A stretch of 64,000 nt of DNA, from assembly GCF_000717025.1 (NCBI RefSeq), contig NZ_JNXG01000004.1, forward strand, positions 124,001-188,000, read 5' to 3'. The DNA is from Streptomyces atroolivaceus (GTDB taxonomy: Bacteria; Actinomycetota; Actinomycetes; Streptomycetales; Streptomycetaceae). Below are positions 15,769 through 23,682 of the stretch, in pieces. Below the pieces are notes generated by a model. It was not told the origin of the DNA and did no database searches. It saw nothing but the letters and a program-made list of their open reading frames with translations. The stretch's first letter is position 1, and the number at the start of each line of letters is the position of its first letter. The position numbers and the translations under genes are program-made.

Positions 15769-16977
15769 TCACGCCAGCCGGAGCGCGAAGACCGCGAAGC
15801 CCGCCGCGAGCAGCCCGGCCGCTGCCCGGCGGGCCTTCCCGGAGCGGCTGTCCGTCTCCCAAGGGGCCTCGAACCGGCGGGCGTACCGGGAGACCAGTAC
15901 CAGCAGGGCGGCGAACAACGGCATCCACGCGAGCCGGGCCAGGATCCAGCCGACGGAGTCCGGGCTCGTCGTCAGCCCGGGCACGGCACCGGCGAACGAC
16001 GCCGGGACGGCCGCGGCCAGCATCGCCGTCTGGTGCCAGCACAGGATCGTCATCGCCGACAGGTTGATCACCACCACGGGGGCCCACAGCGCGGGGCGGC
16101 GCAGCGCCTTGCCGATCCGGCCGTGCAGCAGGATCGCCGCACCGCTCTGCGCCGAGGCCAGCGCGAGGACCAGCAGCGACGGCGGATGCGAGTTCGTCCG
16201 CGCCTCGCCCGGTACGCCGACCATCGACGCCGGATAGTGGAAGACGAGCAGCAGCACGGCGAACAGCGCCGTACCGCCGGCGAGCAGGAGCCGGGCGCAG
16301 CCCCGGGAGAGACGGCCCTGGCCCCAGCTGACGCCGAGTTGATACGCGAAGAGCCAGCCGGGAAGGATGTTCAGCACGCCGATCCAGGACGGCACGGCGT
16401 CCGCGTACGGCCCGTAGCGCAGGAAGTCGACCACGGCGACCGAGCCGATCAGCGGGGCCGCCGCCCAGCCGCCGATCCGCCGGGCCAGGCGCACGCAGTA
16501 CGGCGTGAGCGCCGTGACCACGGCGTACACCCCGACGAACCAGAGCGGCTGGATGACCAGCTTCGCCCCCGTACGCAGGGTGGCCTCGGGCACCCCGGCG
16601 GCGTACAGCACCGGAATCATCAGCGCCCATACAGCGGTCACACCGAGCACCGGTCTGCCCAGCCGGACCATCCGGCCGCGCAGCCACGCCCCGGTGGTGG
16701 ACGGCCTGCGGTGGTAGGAGAGGACGGAGGCGTAGCCGCCGACCAGGAAGAAGACGCCCAGCATCTGGAGCACCCAGCTCACCGGGGAGAACACGGCGAA
16801 CGTGGAGAGCGGGCTGGCGTTGTGCAGCGCGCCCCCGCCGCCCAGGTCGAATCCGCCGAGCAGCCAGTGACCCGCCGGCACGGCCGCCAGGGCCAGGGCG
16901 CGCAGCCCGTCGACCGCACGGTCGCGGTGGGCGGGGGTGCCCGCGTCGATCCGGGAGACCAACTGCCGCACGCTCAT
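15769..16977 (-). CDS. Acyltransferase family 3 membrane protein
   Basis: 402 residues with about ten membrane helices. The N-terminus RDRAVDGLRALALAAVPAGH is the family's first helix with the catalytic-type Arg/His pattern, and FFLVGGYASVLSYHRR is the expected second. Such proteins move acyl groups onto sugars or polysaccharides on the membrane. Start ATG at 16977 overlaps the stop of the DUF1023 hydrolase gene by four bases, so the two are coupled. The pairing of a secreted hydrolase with an acyltransferase suggests cell-surface lipid or glycan modification (inference). Confidence 0.87.
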   Translation of the reverse strand: MSVRQLVSRIDAGTPAHRDRAVDGLRALALAAVPAGHWLLGGFDLGGGGALHNASPLSTFAVFSPVSWVLQMLGVFFLVGGYASVLSYHRRPSTTGAWLRGRMVRLGRPVLGVTAVWALMIPVLYAAGVPEATLRTGAKLVIQPLWFVGVYAVVTALTPYCVRLARRIGGWAAAPLIGSVAVVDFLRYGPYADAVPSWIGVLNILPGWLFAYQLGVSWGQGRLSRGCARLLLAGGTALFAVLLLVFHYPASMVGVPGEARTNSHPPSLLVLALASAQSGAAILLHGRIGKALRRPALWAPVVVINLSAMTILCWHQTAMLAAAVPASFAGAVPGLTTSPDSVGWILARLAWMPLFAALLVLVSRYARRFEAPWETDSRSGKARRAAAGLLAAGFAVFALRLA

Positions 16978-18017
16978 CGGGAGACCCCCTCGGCGATGGC
17001 GGCGAAGGCGCGGAGCGAGTCCGTGCCGGGAGCGAAGTACCCGGTGTGGCCCTCGGCGTCCTCCGCGGGCACCCGGCGCGCCCCGAACTCCTCGTCCGCC
17101 GGGTCGGTGCCGTGCCCGAGACCCGCCACCTCGACATGCGGTACGTCGTCGATCCAGTCGGTGTCGTCCTTGGCCGCCCAGACCCGTGCCCCGGTGCGCA
17201 GACCGGCCACGTCGTCGGCGCGCATCCCGGGGGAGCCGAGCACCACCAGGTCCGTGGCCCCGATCCCGGAGGCCGCGAGCCCGCACACCACCGAGCCGTA
17301 GCTGTGGCAGAACACGCTGGGCGCGGGGAGCCCGTCGGCCGCCAGCCCCGCCGTGAACCGCGTCAGCCGCCCGGCCCCCGCCTCGGCCAGACCACCGGTC
17401 GCCGCGTCCAGACCGAGTCCGACCGGGGTGGTGTAACCGGCCCAGGCGATCACCGCGTTGCCCTGGCCCGTCTCGGCGTACAGCGACTTCGCCATGCCCG
17501 CCGGAGTGCCGTACACGTCGTCGCGCCGGTCGAAGGTCCCGGCGTCGATGTCCGACCCGGGCACGACGACCGACACATGACGCGCGGAGCGCAGGTCCCC
17601 GAACACCTCGGCGACCTGGCCGCGCCCTCGCGGGTCGAACGCGAGGATCTGCCGGCCGGGCCGCGCGAGCCCGGCGTACCGGGGGTCCTGGGAGGCCTGC
17701 AGCGCACGGGCGTTGGCGCGGTAGCGGAGCTCCAGCGGCGCCCCGTCCAGATTGCCGACCACCGACGGGTGCCGTTCCACCAGCTTCCGCTGTTCGGCAG
17801 CGGTCAGCCCACGGAAGAAGTTCTGCACTCGAGCCGGACGCGCGCGGCCCGGGTCGGGCAGCTCCCGCCCCAGCACCCCGTCGGCACGCCACGCGGCGCT
17901 GCCGGGCGGCGGCCCCGTCACCGCCCGCTGGGTGGTCCCGGACGCCCAGCCGGCCGTCCCCGCCACCACGGTGGTCGCCAGTGCGAACGCTGTCAGCGTC
18001 CTCGCGAATCGGCGCAT
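16974..18017 (-). CDS. Secreted alpha/beta hydrolase, DUF1023 family
   Basis: 347 residues. A basic start plus hydrophobic core (RRFARTLTAFALATTVVAG) ending at about residue 27 is a likely signal peptide. The catalytic core shows the GxSxG-like nucleophile in VFCHSYGSVVCG, an Asp region in AKDDTDWIDDVP and a His in GLGHGTDP or GHTGYF. Substrate unknown; DUF1023 proteins are abundant exported esterase-like enzymes in actinomycetes. ATG at 18017 has a strong GGGGAGG site, preferred over the upstream Met at 18044. A paralogue is coded at 21441-22661. Confidence 0.88.
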   Translation of the reverse strand: MRRFARTLTAFALATTVVAGTAGWASGTTQRAVTGPPPGSAAWRADGVLGRELPDPGRARPARVQNFFRGLTAAEQRKLVERHPSVVGNLDGAPLELRYRANARALQASQDPRYAGLARPGRQILAFDPRGRGQVAEVFGDLRSARHVSVVVPGSDIDAGTFDRRDDVYGTPAGMAKSLYAETGQGNAVIAWAGYTTPVGLGLDAATGGLAEAGAGRLTRFTAGLAADGLPAPSVFCHSYGSVVCGLAASGIGATDLVVLGSPGMRADDVAGLRTGARVWAAKDDTDWIDDVPHVEVAGLGHGTDPADEEFGARRVPAEDAEGHTGYFAPGTDSLRAFAAIAEGVSR

Positions 18018-18208
18018 CGTATCCTCCCCGTCCTGCTCGCGCACACCGTCCGGTGTGCCGGAGAGGAAGGTAGGAAGACGACGGGTGACAAGGCGTCACC
18101 CCGCGGAGCCAACTGTCCGGTGATACCGGGGTAGGGGGCGTACGGGGGGAGAGCCCCACCTCTGACCGGGGGTCACCGGGGGCCGCCCAGGGGCACGGCG
18201 GGAAGGTT

Positions 18209-18889
18209 CTACGCGTCCCCCGGGGTCACCAGCCCCGACTCGTACGCGAAGATCACGGCCTGCGCCCGGTCCCGCAGGCCGAGCTTGGCCAGCACCCGGC
18301 CGATGTGCGTCTTCACCGTCTGCTCGGCCAGCACCAGCCGCGCCGCGATCTCCTGGTTCGACAGGCCCCGGGCGATCAGCTCCAGGACCTCCGTCTCACG
18401 CGGTGTCAGGCCGTTCAGCCGCAGCGCCGGTCCGCCCGACGGCGCCGCCGGCCGCTGACGCGCGAAGTCCGCGATGAGCCGCCGGGTCACGGACGGCGCG
18501 AGCAGCGCGTCCCCCGCCGCCACCACACGCACCGCCGAGATCAGGTCGGCCGGCGGGGCGTCCTTCAGCAGGAACCCGGACGCACCGGCGCGCAGCGCCT
18601 CGTAGACGTAGTCGTCGACGTCGAACGTCGTGAGCATCAGGACCTTCGGCCGGTGGACCACGCCCACCGGCGGGGCCAACAGCTCGCGGGCGGCGGCCAG
18701 TCCGTCCATCTCCGGCATCCGGACGTCCATCAGGACGACATCCGGATGCACCGTCCTGCTGACCTCCACACCCTTGCGCCCGTCCGGGGCCTCGCCCACC
18801 ACGTCGATATCGCTCTGCGCCGCCAGCAGCGCGGCGAAACCGGCCCGCACCATGGCCTGGTCGTCGACGATGATCACGCGGATGGTCAC
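18209..18889 (-). CDS. NarL/LuxR-type response regulator
   Basis: 226 residues. Receiver with VIIVDDQAMVRAGF, phospho-acceptor Asp in VVLMDVRMPEMDG and Lys in FLLKDAPPADL; LuxR helix-turn-helix with LTPRETEVLELIARGLSNQE and AEQTVKTHIGRVLAKLGL. Coupled to the kinase upstream (4-base overlap at 18886-18889). Its 191-base downstream gap to the DUF1023 gene could hold the promoter of that operon, a possible target; a short inverted repeat TGACC-GGG-GGTCA lies there at 18163-18175. Confidence 0.95.
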   Translation of the reverse strand: MTIRVIIVDDQAMVRAGFAALLAAQSDIDVVGEAPDGRKGVEVSRTVHPDVVLMDVRMPEMDGLAAARELLAPPVGVVHRPKVLMLTTFDVDDYVYEALRAGASGFLLKDAPPADLISAVRVVAAGDALLAPSVTRRLIADFARQRPAAPSGGPALRLNGLTPRETEVLELIARGLSNQEIAARLVLAEQTVKTHIGRVLAKLGLRDRAQAVIFAYESGLVTPGDA

Positions 18890-20277
18890 AGGTCCTCCGG
18901 ATGCGGGGATGCCGAGGGCGGCCGGGGCGGCGGCAGCGGGAGCCGGGCGGCCACCCGGAAGCCCCCGTCCGGCAGGGGGCCGGTGTCGAGCGTGCCGCCG
19001 GTCAACCGTACGCGCTCCCGCATGCCGACCAGCCCGTGTCCCGTCCCCGACTCCTCCAGCGGCGGACCCGGCTTCTGCGGCCGGTCGTTGACGACCAGCA
19101 CCGTCAGATGGCCGTCGAGCATCGTGACCGACACCCTCGTCCGCGCACCGGGCGCGTGCCGGACCACGTTGGCCAGCGCCTCCTGCACGATGCGGTACGC
19201 GGACAGGTCCACCGCCTGGGGCACGCGGCCCCGCTCCACCGCATCCGCGACGTCCGCCGCCAGCGACAGCTCGGCCGGGAGCCCCGCCCGCACCGTCGCC
19301 TCCACCAGTTGCTGCACCCTGTCCAGACCGGGCTGCGGGGCCAGCTCGCCCCGGCTGCCGTCACTGCGCAGCACCGACAGGAGCCGTCGCATCTCGGCCA
19401 GCGACTCCCGCGCACCGGCGGCGATCGACGCGAACTCCGCCCGCGTCTCCTCCGAGAGCCCGCTGATCCGGTACGGAGCCGAGTCGGCCTGCACGGTGAT
19501 CACCGACATGTGGTGCGCGACCACGTCGTGCAGCTCACGGGCGATCCGGGTGCGCTCCTCCAGCAGGGTCCGCTGCGCCCGCTCGGACTCGCTGATGGTC
19601 CATTGCTCGACCAGCCGGCGCTGTGCCTCGCTCCGCTCCCGTACCGAAGCCCCGATCACGAGCACCACCGCGCCGAGGACGAACAGCAGGAGCGCGCCGC
19701 CGTCGCTGCGGACGGGCGCGATCAGGTGCAGCGTCAGGCCGGCCGCGCCGGTGACCAGCCACACTCCGATCACGGTCCGTCGGCTCTCGCGCAGTCCCAG
19801 GGCCAGCAGCACGAAGAGGTAACCGACGACGCCCGGTGGGGTCCACGGCCAGATGGTGCCCTGCGGCTCAGGCCGCGCCAGCAGCACCAGGGCACCCACG
19901 ATGTCGACGGCGAAGACGATCCACCAGGCCTGCAGCGGCCGGTGCGCCAGCATCAGCATGGGCACGGCCTGCCCGACGGCCAGCGCCCCGGCCAGGCCGC
20001 CAGGCACCTCGTAGTCGCTGGTCAGCACGTCGATGGTGACGGGGACGAAGACGGCGGTGAGCGCGACCACCACGGCGTACGGCAGCAGACGCAGCCAGCG
20101 CCTCGGCGACTCGGCGAACAGCGGGGTCGGCGGATGGGACGCGTGGGACAGCCCGTGGGCGAGCTCGCGCAGATTGCGGCGGGCGGCGCTCAGCAGACCG
20201 TCGGCGGGCGGGGGCCCGGCGGGAGAAGGGGGCATGATCGGGTCAGAGTAGGCGGGGAAGGCGGCGGGCGGCGTCAT
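18886..20277 (-). CDS. NarL/DesK-type sensor histidine kinase
   Basis: 463 residues. About 60 polar residues, then five or six membrane helices (about 65-205), then HisKA_3 with RIARELHDVVAHHMSVITVQ (His of ELHD) and an ATPase domain with EALANVVRHAPGA (N box), VLVVNDRP (weak G1) and GHGLVGMRERV (G2). G1 reads VVNDRPQKP instead of the usual VxDxG, yet the ATP fold may still be active. Coupled to the response regulator. The signal is unknown. The ATG at 20277 lies 17 bases from a 38-bp perfect palindrome. Confidence 0.93.
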   Translation of the reverse strand: MTPPAAFPAYSDPIMPPSPAGPPPADGLLSAARRNLRELAHGLSHASHPPTPLFAESPRRWLRLLPYAVVVALTAVFVPVTIDVLTSDYEVPGGLAGALAVGQAVPMLMLAHRPLQAWWIVFAVDIVGALVLLARPEPQGTIWPWTPPGVVGYLFVLLALGLRESRRTVIGVWLVTGAAGLTLHLIAPVRSDGGALLLFVLGAVVLVIGASVRERSEAQRRLVEQWTISESERAQRTLLEERTRIARELHDVVAHHMSVITVQADSAPYRISGLSEETRAEFASIAAGARESLAEMRRLLSVLRSDGSRGELAPQPGLDRVQQLVEATVRAGLPAELSLAADVADAVERGRVPQAVDLSAYRIVQEALANVVRHAPGARTRVSVTMLDGHLTVLVVNDRPQKPGPPLEESGTGHGLVGMRERVRLTGGTLDTGPLPDGGFRVAARLPLPPPRPPSASPHPEDL

Positions 20278-20294
20278 ACCGGGGTGCGGACTGC

Positions 20295-20332
20295 CGTCCT
20301 CGGCCCCCTACCCGGGTAGGGGGCCGAGGACG
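20295..20332. terminator. Perfect 38-bp palindrome (terminator or operator)
   Basis: Arms 20295-20313 and 20314-20332 are exact complements with no spacer (centre CTACCCGGGTAG). It lies 74 bases past the stop of the DUF4429 gene and 18 bases upstream of the kinase start on the same strand. Its position fits an intrinsic terminator for the first gene, but also an operator on the kinase promoter. No U-run. Confidence 0.6.
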
Positions 20333-20405
20333 CCAGCCGGGGAGCGGACCCGGGGCGCCGGTCGTCCCGTTCCGCGCCGGGCGCCTGTCCCGCAGCCGTC
20401 GGCTC

Positions 20406-21332
20406 CTACAGCTCCGCGAGGAGCTCCGCCTTCTTCGCGCTGTACTCCGCGTCCGTCACCAGACCCGCCTGGTGCAGGTCCCCGAGATGACGTATCCGCT
20501 CGGCGATGTCCGCGGGGTCCCGCCGCGCGCCGCCCACCCGGACGGGAGCGGTCATGACGGGCACCGACTGGGTGCGGCGGACGGATTCCAGGACCGCCGC
20601 GGCGAAGGGCAGCGACTCGTGAACCGGTCCGTAACCCAGGCCGAACACGACGGCGGCAGGATCCTGGTCCGGCTGGACACGCGCCACGCCGGTCTTCCCC
20701 GCGCCGGGCGCCGGGTCGGGCTCGGGGCCGCCCGCCTCGGCGTCCGCCGCCGCGCCCCGCGGCACCAGCCGCAGATACCCCTCGAAGGCCTCGGGCGACC
20801 GCCACTCGATTCCGGCCAGATCCGCCACGGGAAACGTCTGGTCGCCCGCCTTCCACTTGGCGCTCGACGCCCCCGTCCAGAACCACCGGAAGGAGACCAG
20901 GGCACCGTCGAAACCGGCCCGGCCGTCGTACGCCTTGAAGTGCATCGGCGCCTCGGGAGCCGTCACCATGAAGCGCTCGGCGGGCAGGGACGCCTCGGAT
21001 CCGAGCACGGCGCGCAGCTCGTCGGCGTAGTACTCGGCGAGCGTCTCGCTTTCGGGGGGCAGCACCAGACGGTACGGGTCGTTGCCCTCGGAAAGCTGCC
21101 CGGCCGCAGCCTCCAGCAGTGGATCGGCACCGGGCCTCGGCACCGCGTGCAGGACCACCGTGCCCCGCTTGCCCGGGGTCAGCGTCACCGACGACAGCGC
21201 CGCGTACGGAACGCGGCGTTCGCGCAGGCTCTGGAAGAGCCTCGGCGTGCGGATCCCCCGTTCGAAGCGGATGAGCACGGAGTCGGTGTCGAACTCCCAG
21301 GTGGCATGAATTCCGGCCAGCGCATCACCCAT
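20406..21332 (-). CDS. DUF4429 protein with C-terminal SHOCT domain
   Basis: 308 residues. Two repeated beta-rich DUF4429 units: residues 5-105 (WEFDTDSVLIRFERGIRTPR, then VTLTPGKRGTVVLHAVPRPG) and 120-225 (HFKAYDGRAGFDGALVSFRW). The last 35 residues are a SHOCT motif (IRHLGDLHQAGLVTDAEYSA, ending ELLAEL). SHOCT motifs are short helical oligomerisation-like tails. No enzyme motif; common in Streptomyces, function unknown. ATG at 21332 (MGDALAGIH) fits the family start I recall; 21353 is the longest alternative. Confidence 0.85.
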   Translation of the reverse strand: MGDALAGIHATWEFDTDSVLIRFERGIRTPRLFQSLRERRVPYAALSSVTLTPGKRGTVVLHAVPRPGADPLLEAAAGQLSEGNDPYRLVLPPESETLAEYYADELRAVLGSEASLPAERFMVTAPEAPMHFKAYDGRAGFDGALVSFRWFWTGASSAKWKAGDQTFPVADLAGIEWRSPEAFEGYLRLVPRGAAADAEAGGPEPDPAPGAGKTGVARVQPDQDPAAVVFGLGYGPVHESLPFAAAVLESVRRTQSVPVMTAPVRVGGARRDPADIAERIRHLGDLHQAGLVTDAEYSAKKAELLAEL

Positions 21333-21440
21333 GTGCCTCATCGTATGTGGCACAGGCCCGCACGTCCCCCTCCGGTACGGGCAGAATCGCGATCAGGCAG
21401 ACAGGCCGTTCGCCGCTCTCTACGCGCGTCAGACGTCCTT

Positions 21441-22661
21441 CTACGCGCGTCGGTCCTCCGGCTCGCCGGAAATCTCCCGGTGGCACGCGCCGTCGGAGGC
21501 CGCGCAGCTGACCGCGTCATAGGCCCCCACGCCGATCGCGGCGAAGTTGCTGAGGCTCTCCGTGCCCGGCTCGAAATAGCCGCTGTGCCCGACCGCGCCG
21601 CTCGCCGACACGATCCGCGCGCCGAAGGCCGGGTCGACCGGATCGGCGCCGTGTCCGAGCCCGCCGACCGCCATGTTCGGTACGTCCTCGATCCAGTCGT
21701 CGCTGTCCCGCATCGCCCACACCCTGGCCCGGGTCTGCAGGGCGTCGGCGCTGGCCGCCCGCATCCCGGGGCTGCCCGCGACCGCGATGTCGGACACCCT
21801 CGGTGGCAGCTGCTGTGCGGCCAGGCCGCACACGACCGAGCCGTAGCTGTGGCAGAACAGCGAGACGTCCGACGTGCCGGGCAGTGCTTCCACGAGGGCG
21901 TTCAGCCGTACCGCGCCCGCCGCCGCGAGTCCGCCCAGCGCGGCGTTCATACCGATCCCGGCGGGCGCCGTGTAGTCGGCCCACGCGATGACCGCGGTAC
22001 GCGAGCCGGGGCGCGCCGAGCGCTCGGCGCCGTACAACGACCGCGCCATGCCGACGGGCGCCGCGTTCTTCCTGATGCCGCCGCGTTCCAGCGTCAGAAG
22101 GTTCGTGTCGACCCCGGGCACGACGACCGAGACCCGCTCGGCGCGGTCGAGGTCGCCGAAGACCTCGGCCGCCCGGCCCCGGCCCGACGGGTCGAAGGCG
22201 AGGATCTGCCGGTCACCGGCGAGCAGGGAGCGGAAGCGTGCCAGCCGGAGCACGGCCTGATGTCGTCCGTCGGGAGAGAGCTGTGTGTCCCGCGTCCGTC
22301 GCTCCTCCGCCGATTCCGCCTGCACCAGGGCGTGCCGGTTGGCCCGGTAGCGCAGGGGAGCCGGGGCGCCGTTCAGATTCCCCACCACCAGCGGGTACTT
22401 GTCGGCCAGGGCAACCTGCTGGCCCGCCGTGAGCGTCGCGAAGAAGTGGGCCAGCCGGTACGCCGGCGCGCTCACGTCGGGAAGGGCGTGACCGGCTATC
22501 CGGTCCTTCGCCCAGGAAGCGAGCGCGATCTCGCGCGGCGCCGCGGAGTGCTGGTGACGCACGGCGGTCCATCCGGTGGTCGCCAGCATCACGAACACCA
22601 CCGCGATGGCGAGCAGCGCGCGCCAGGCGGTGAGAGTGGGGGACGAGTCGAAGGAAGTCAC
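21441..22661 (-). CDS. Secreted or anchored alpha/beta hydrolase, DUF1023 family
   Basis: 406 residues, paralogue of the 16974 protein. N-terminal hydrophobic helix (WRALLAIAVVFVMLATTGW, residues 12-30) as anchor or signal. Nucleophile in LFCHSYGSVVCG, acidic region in MRDSDDWIEDVP, His in GLGHGADP. It shares the order of motifs and the closing GHSGYFEPGTESL with the first copy, but has an extra C-terminal 25 residues with two cysteines (CAASDGAC). GTG at 22661 is preferred; ATG at 22718 would precede a non-signal leader. Flanks give no direct substrate. Confidence 0.85.
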   Translation of the reverse strand: MTSFDSSPTLTAWRALLAIAVVFVMLATTGWTAVRHQHSAAPREIALASWAKDRIAGHALPDVSAPAYRLAHFFATLTAGQQVALADKYPLVVGNLNGAPAPLRYRANRHALVQAESAEERRTRDTQLSPDGRHQAVLRLARFRSLLAGDRQILAFDPSGRGRAAEVFGDLDRAERVSVVVPGVDTNLLTLERGGIRKNAAPVGMARSLYGAERSARPGSRTAVIAWADYTAPAGIGMNAALGGLAAAGAVRLNALVEALPGTSDVSLFCHSYGSVVCGLAAQQLPPRVSDIAVAGSPGMRAASADALQTRARVWAMRDSDDWIEDVPNMAVGGLGHGADPVDPAFGARIVSASGAVGHSGYFEPGTESLSNFAAIGVGAYDAVSCAASDGACHREISGEPEDRRA

Positions 22662-22898
22662 TGCGCCCCACCCTAGGAGACGGGCGCGTGACGTCGTCGC
22701 AGGGGTGACACGGATCACTCGACCGCGGGGAATTGACCACCCGTCTCTTACGCTCCGTGTGCGCCGGCTTCACACACCGGTGCCCTCGGGGCCCCGCCGG
22801 ATACGCGAGACGGCGGGAGCGGACGGGGCTTTGTGAGTTCGGCCATGCGCCACCGATGAGGGGTGCGGCACACGTGTGCGGTCCGCGTAAGGGTGTAC

Positions 22899-23567
22899 CT
22901 ACGCGGCACGCCAGCTGCCGGAGAGCGCAGGTCCGAGCTGGTCCAGGTGGAGTTCGGTCAGCTCCCGGAGCGCGTCCGCGCCCGCGTCGCTCCGCCGGCC
23001 CCAGAGCTGTCCGGTCAGCCGCATCACCCCGGAGAACGCGGCCACCGCGACCCGGGGGCGCGGATCGGCGTCCGGGTCGAGACCCTCACGCTCCGCGATC
23101 AGCAGAGCGGTCTGCTGCTGCAGGCCGATGTGGCGCCGCATGTGGGCGGCGTGCAGGGCGGGGGTCGATTCGATCATCCGGTAGACGCGCATCCGGAGTT
23201 CGGCCGTGACGTACTCGCCGTCGGCTTCGGGGGTGGCGTCCCAGGCCTTCAGAGCGGCCCGGCGCATCGCCTCGAAAGGGGCCTCCGCGGCGGGACGTCG
23301 ACGCAGCTCCGCGAGGAAGCGCGCGTCCACCGCCTCCTGGGCGGCGAAGGCGACGGCCTCCTTGTTCGCGAAGTAGCGGAAGAAGGTGCGCTGGGAGACG
23401 TCGACGGCGTCGGCGATCTCGTCGACGGTGGTCCGGTCGTACCCCTGCGTGGTGAAGAAACCGAGGGCGGCGTGCAGGAGGGCCTCGCGGGTGCGCCGCT
23501 TCCTGCGCTCGCGCAACCCGCCCGGAGCCCCCTGCGCGGGCACCCCGGATGTCTGCGTGCGTGTCAC
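22899..23567 (-). CDS. TetR-family transcriptional repressor
   Basis: 222 residues. The N-terminal HTH is RKRRTREALLHAALGFFTTQ followed by TVDEIADAVDVSQRTFFRYF, a textbook TetR domain; the ligand domain follows at 75-205. Coded divergently from the MFS exporter with two perfect palindromes between them, so it very probably represses that exporter and itself, with the exporter's substrate as likely inducer. GTG start at 23567 has AGAGG 8 bases upstream. Confidence 0.94.
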   Translation of the reverse strand: MTRTQTSGVPAQGAPGGLRERRKRRTREALLHAALGFFTTQGYDRTTVDEIADAVDVSQRTFFRYFANKEAVAFAAQEAVDARFLAELRRRPAAEAPFEAMRRAALKAWDATPEADGEYVTAELRMRVYRMIESTPALHAAHMRRHIGLQQQTALLIAEREGLDPDADPRPRVAVAAFSGVMRLTGQLWGRRSDAGADALRELTELHLDQLGPALSGSWRAA

Positions 23568-23621
23568 GTACCGGACCTCTTCTCGCTGCTCTGCGCTGCT
23601 CAGCCTACCTGTGAGCTACGT

Positions 23622-23669
23622 GACAGTTACTGTCCCGTGAATTCGTTCGTCAACTGTCAGTGACTGACA
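23622..23669. promoter_or_regulatory. Two TetR-type operator palindromes
   Basis: GACAGT-T-ACTGTC (23622-23634) and TGTCAGT-G-ACTGACA (23655-23669) are perfect palindromes with a one-base centre, sharing the CAGT/ACTG arms, 33 bases apart centre to centre. The second overlaps the probable MFS promoter (TAACGT at 23670-23675), about 12 bases before the ATG at 23683, which has no clear ribosome site and may be leaderless. Confidence 0.75.
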
Positions 23670-23682
23670 TAACGTCCTGTGC

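Noticed and set aside
15506..17137. 543-codon minus frame overlapping acyltransferase
   Set aside because: Arg/Pro/Gly-rich and no membrane helices; the acyltransferase frame has ten clear helices.
20472..22676. 734-codon plus-strand frame
   Set aside because: Antisense of DUF4429 and DUF1023 genes; composition is typical of GC-rich shadow frames.
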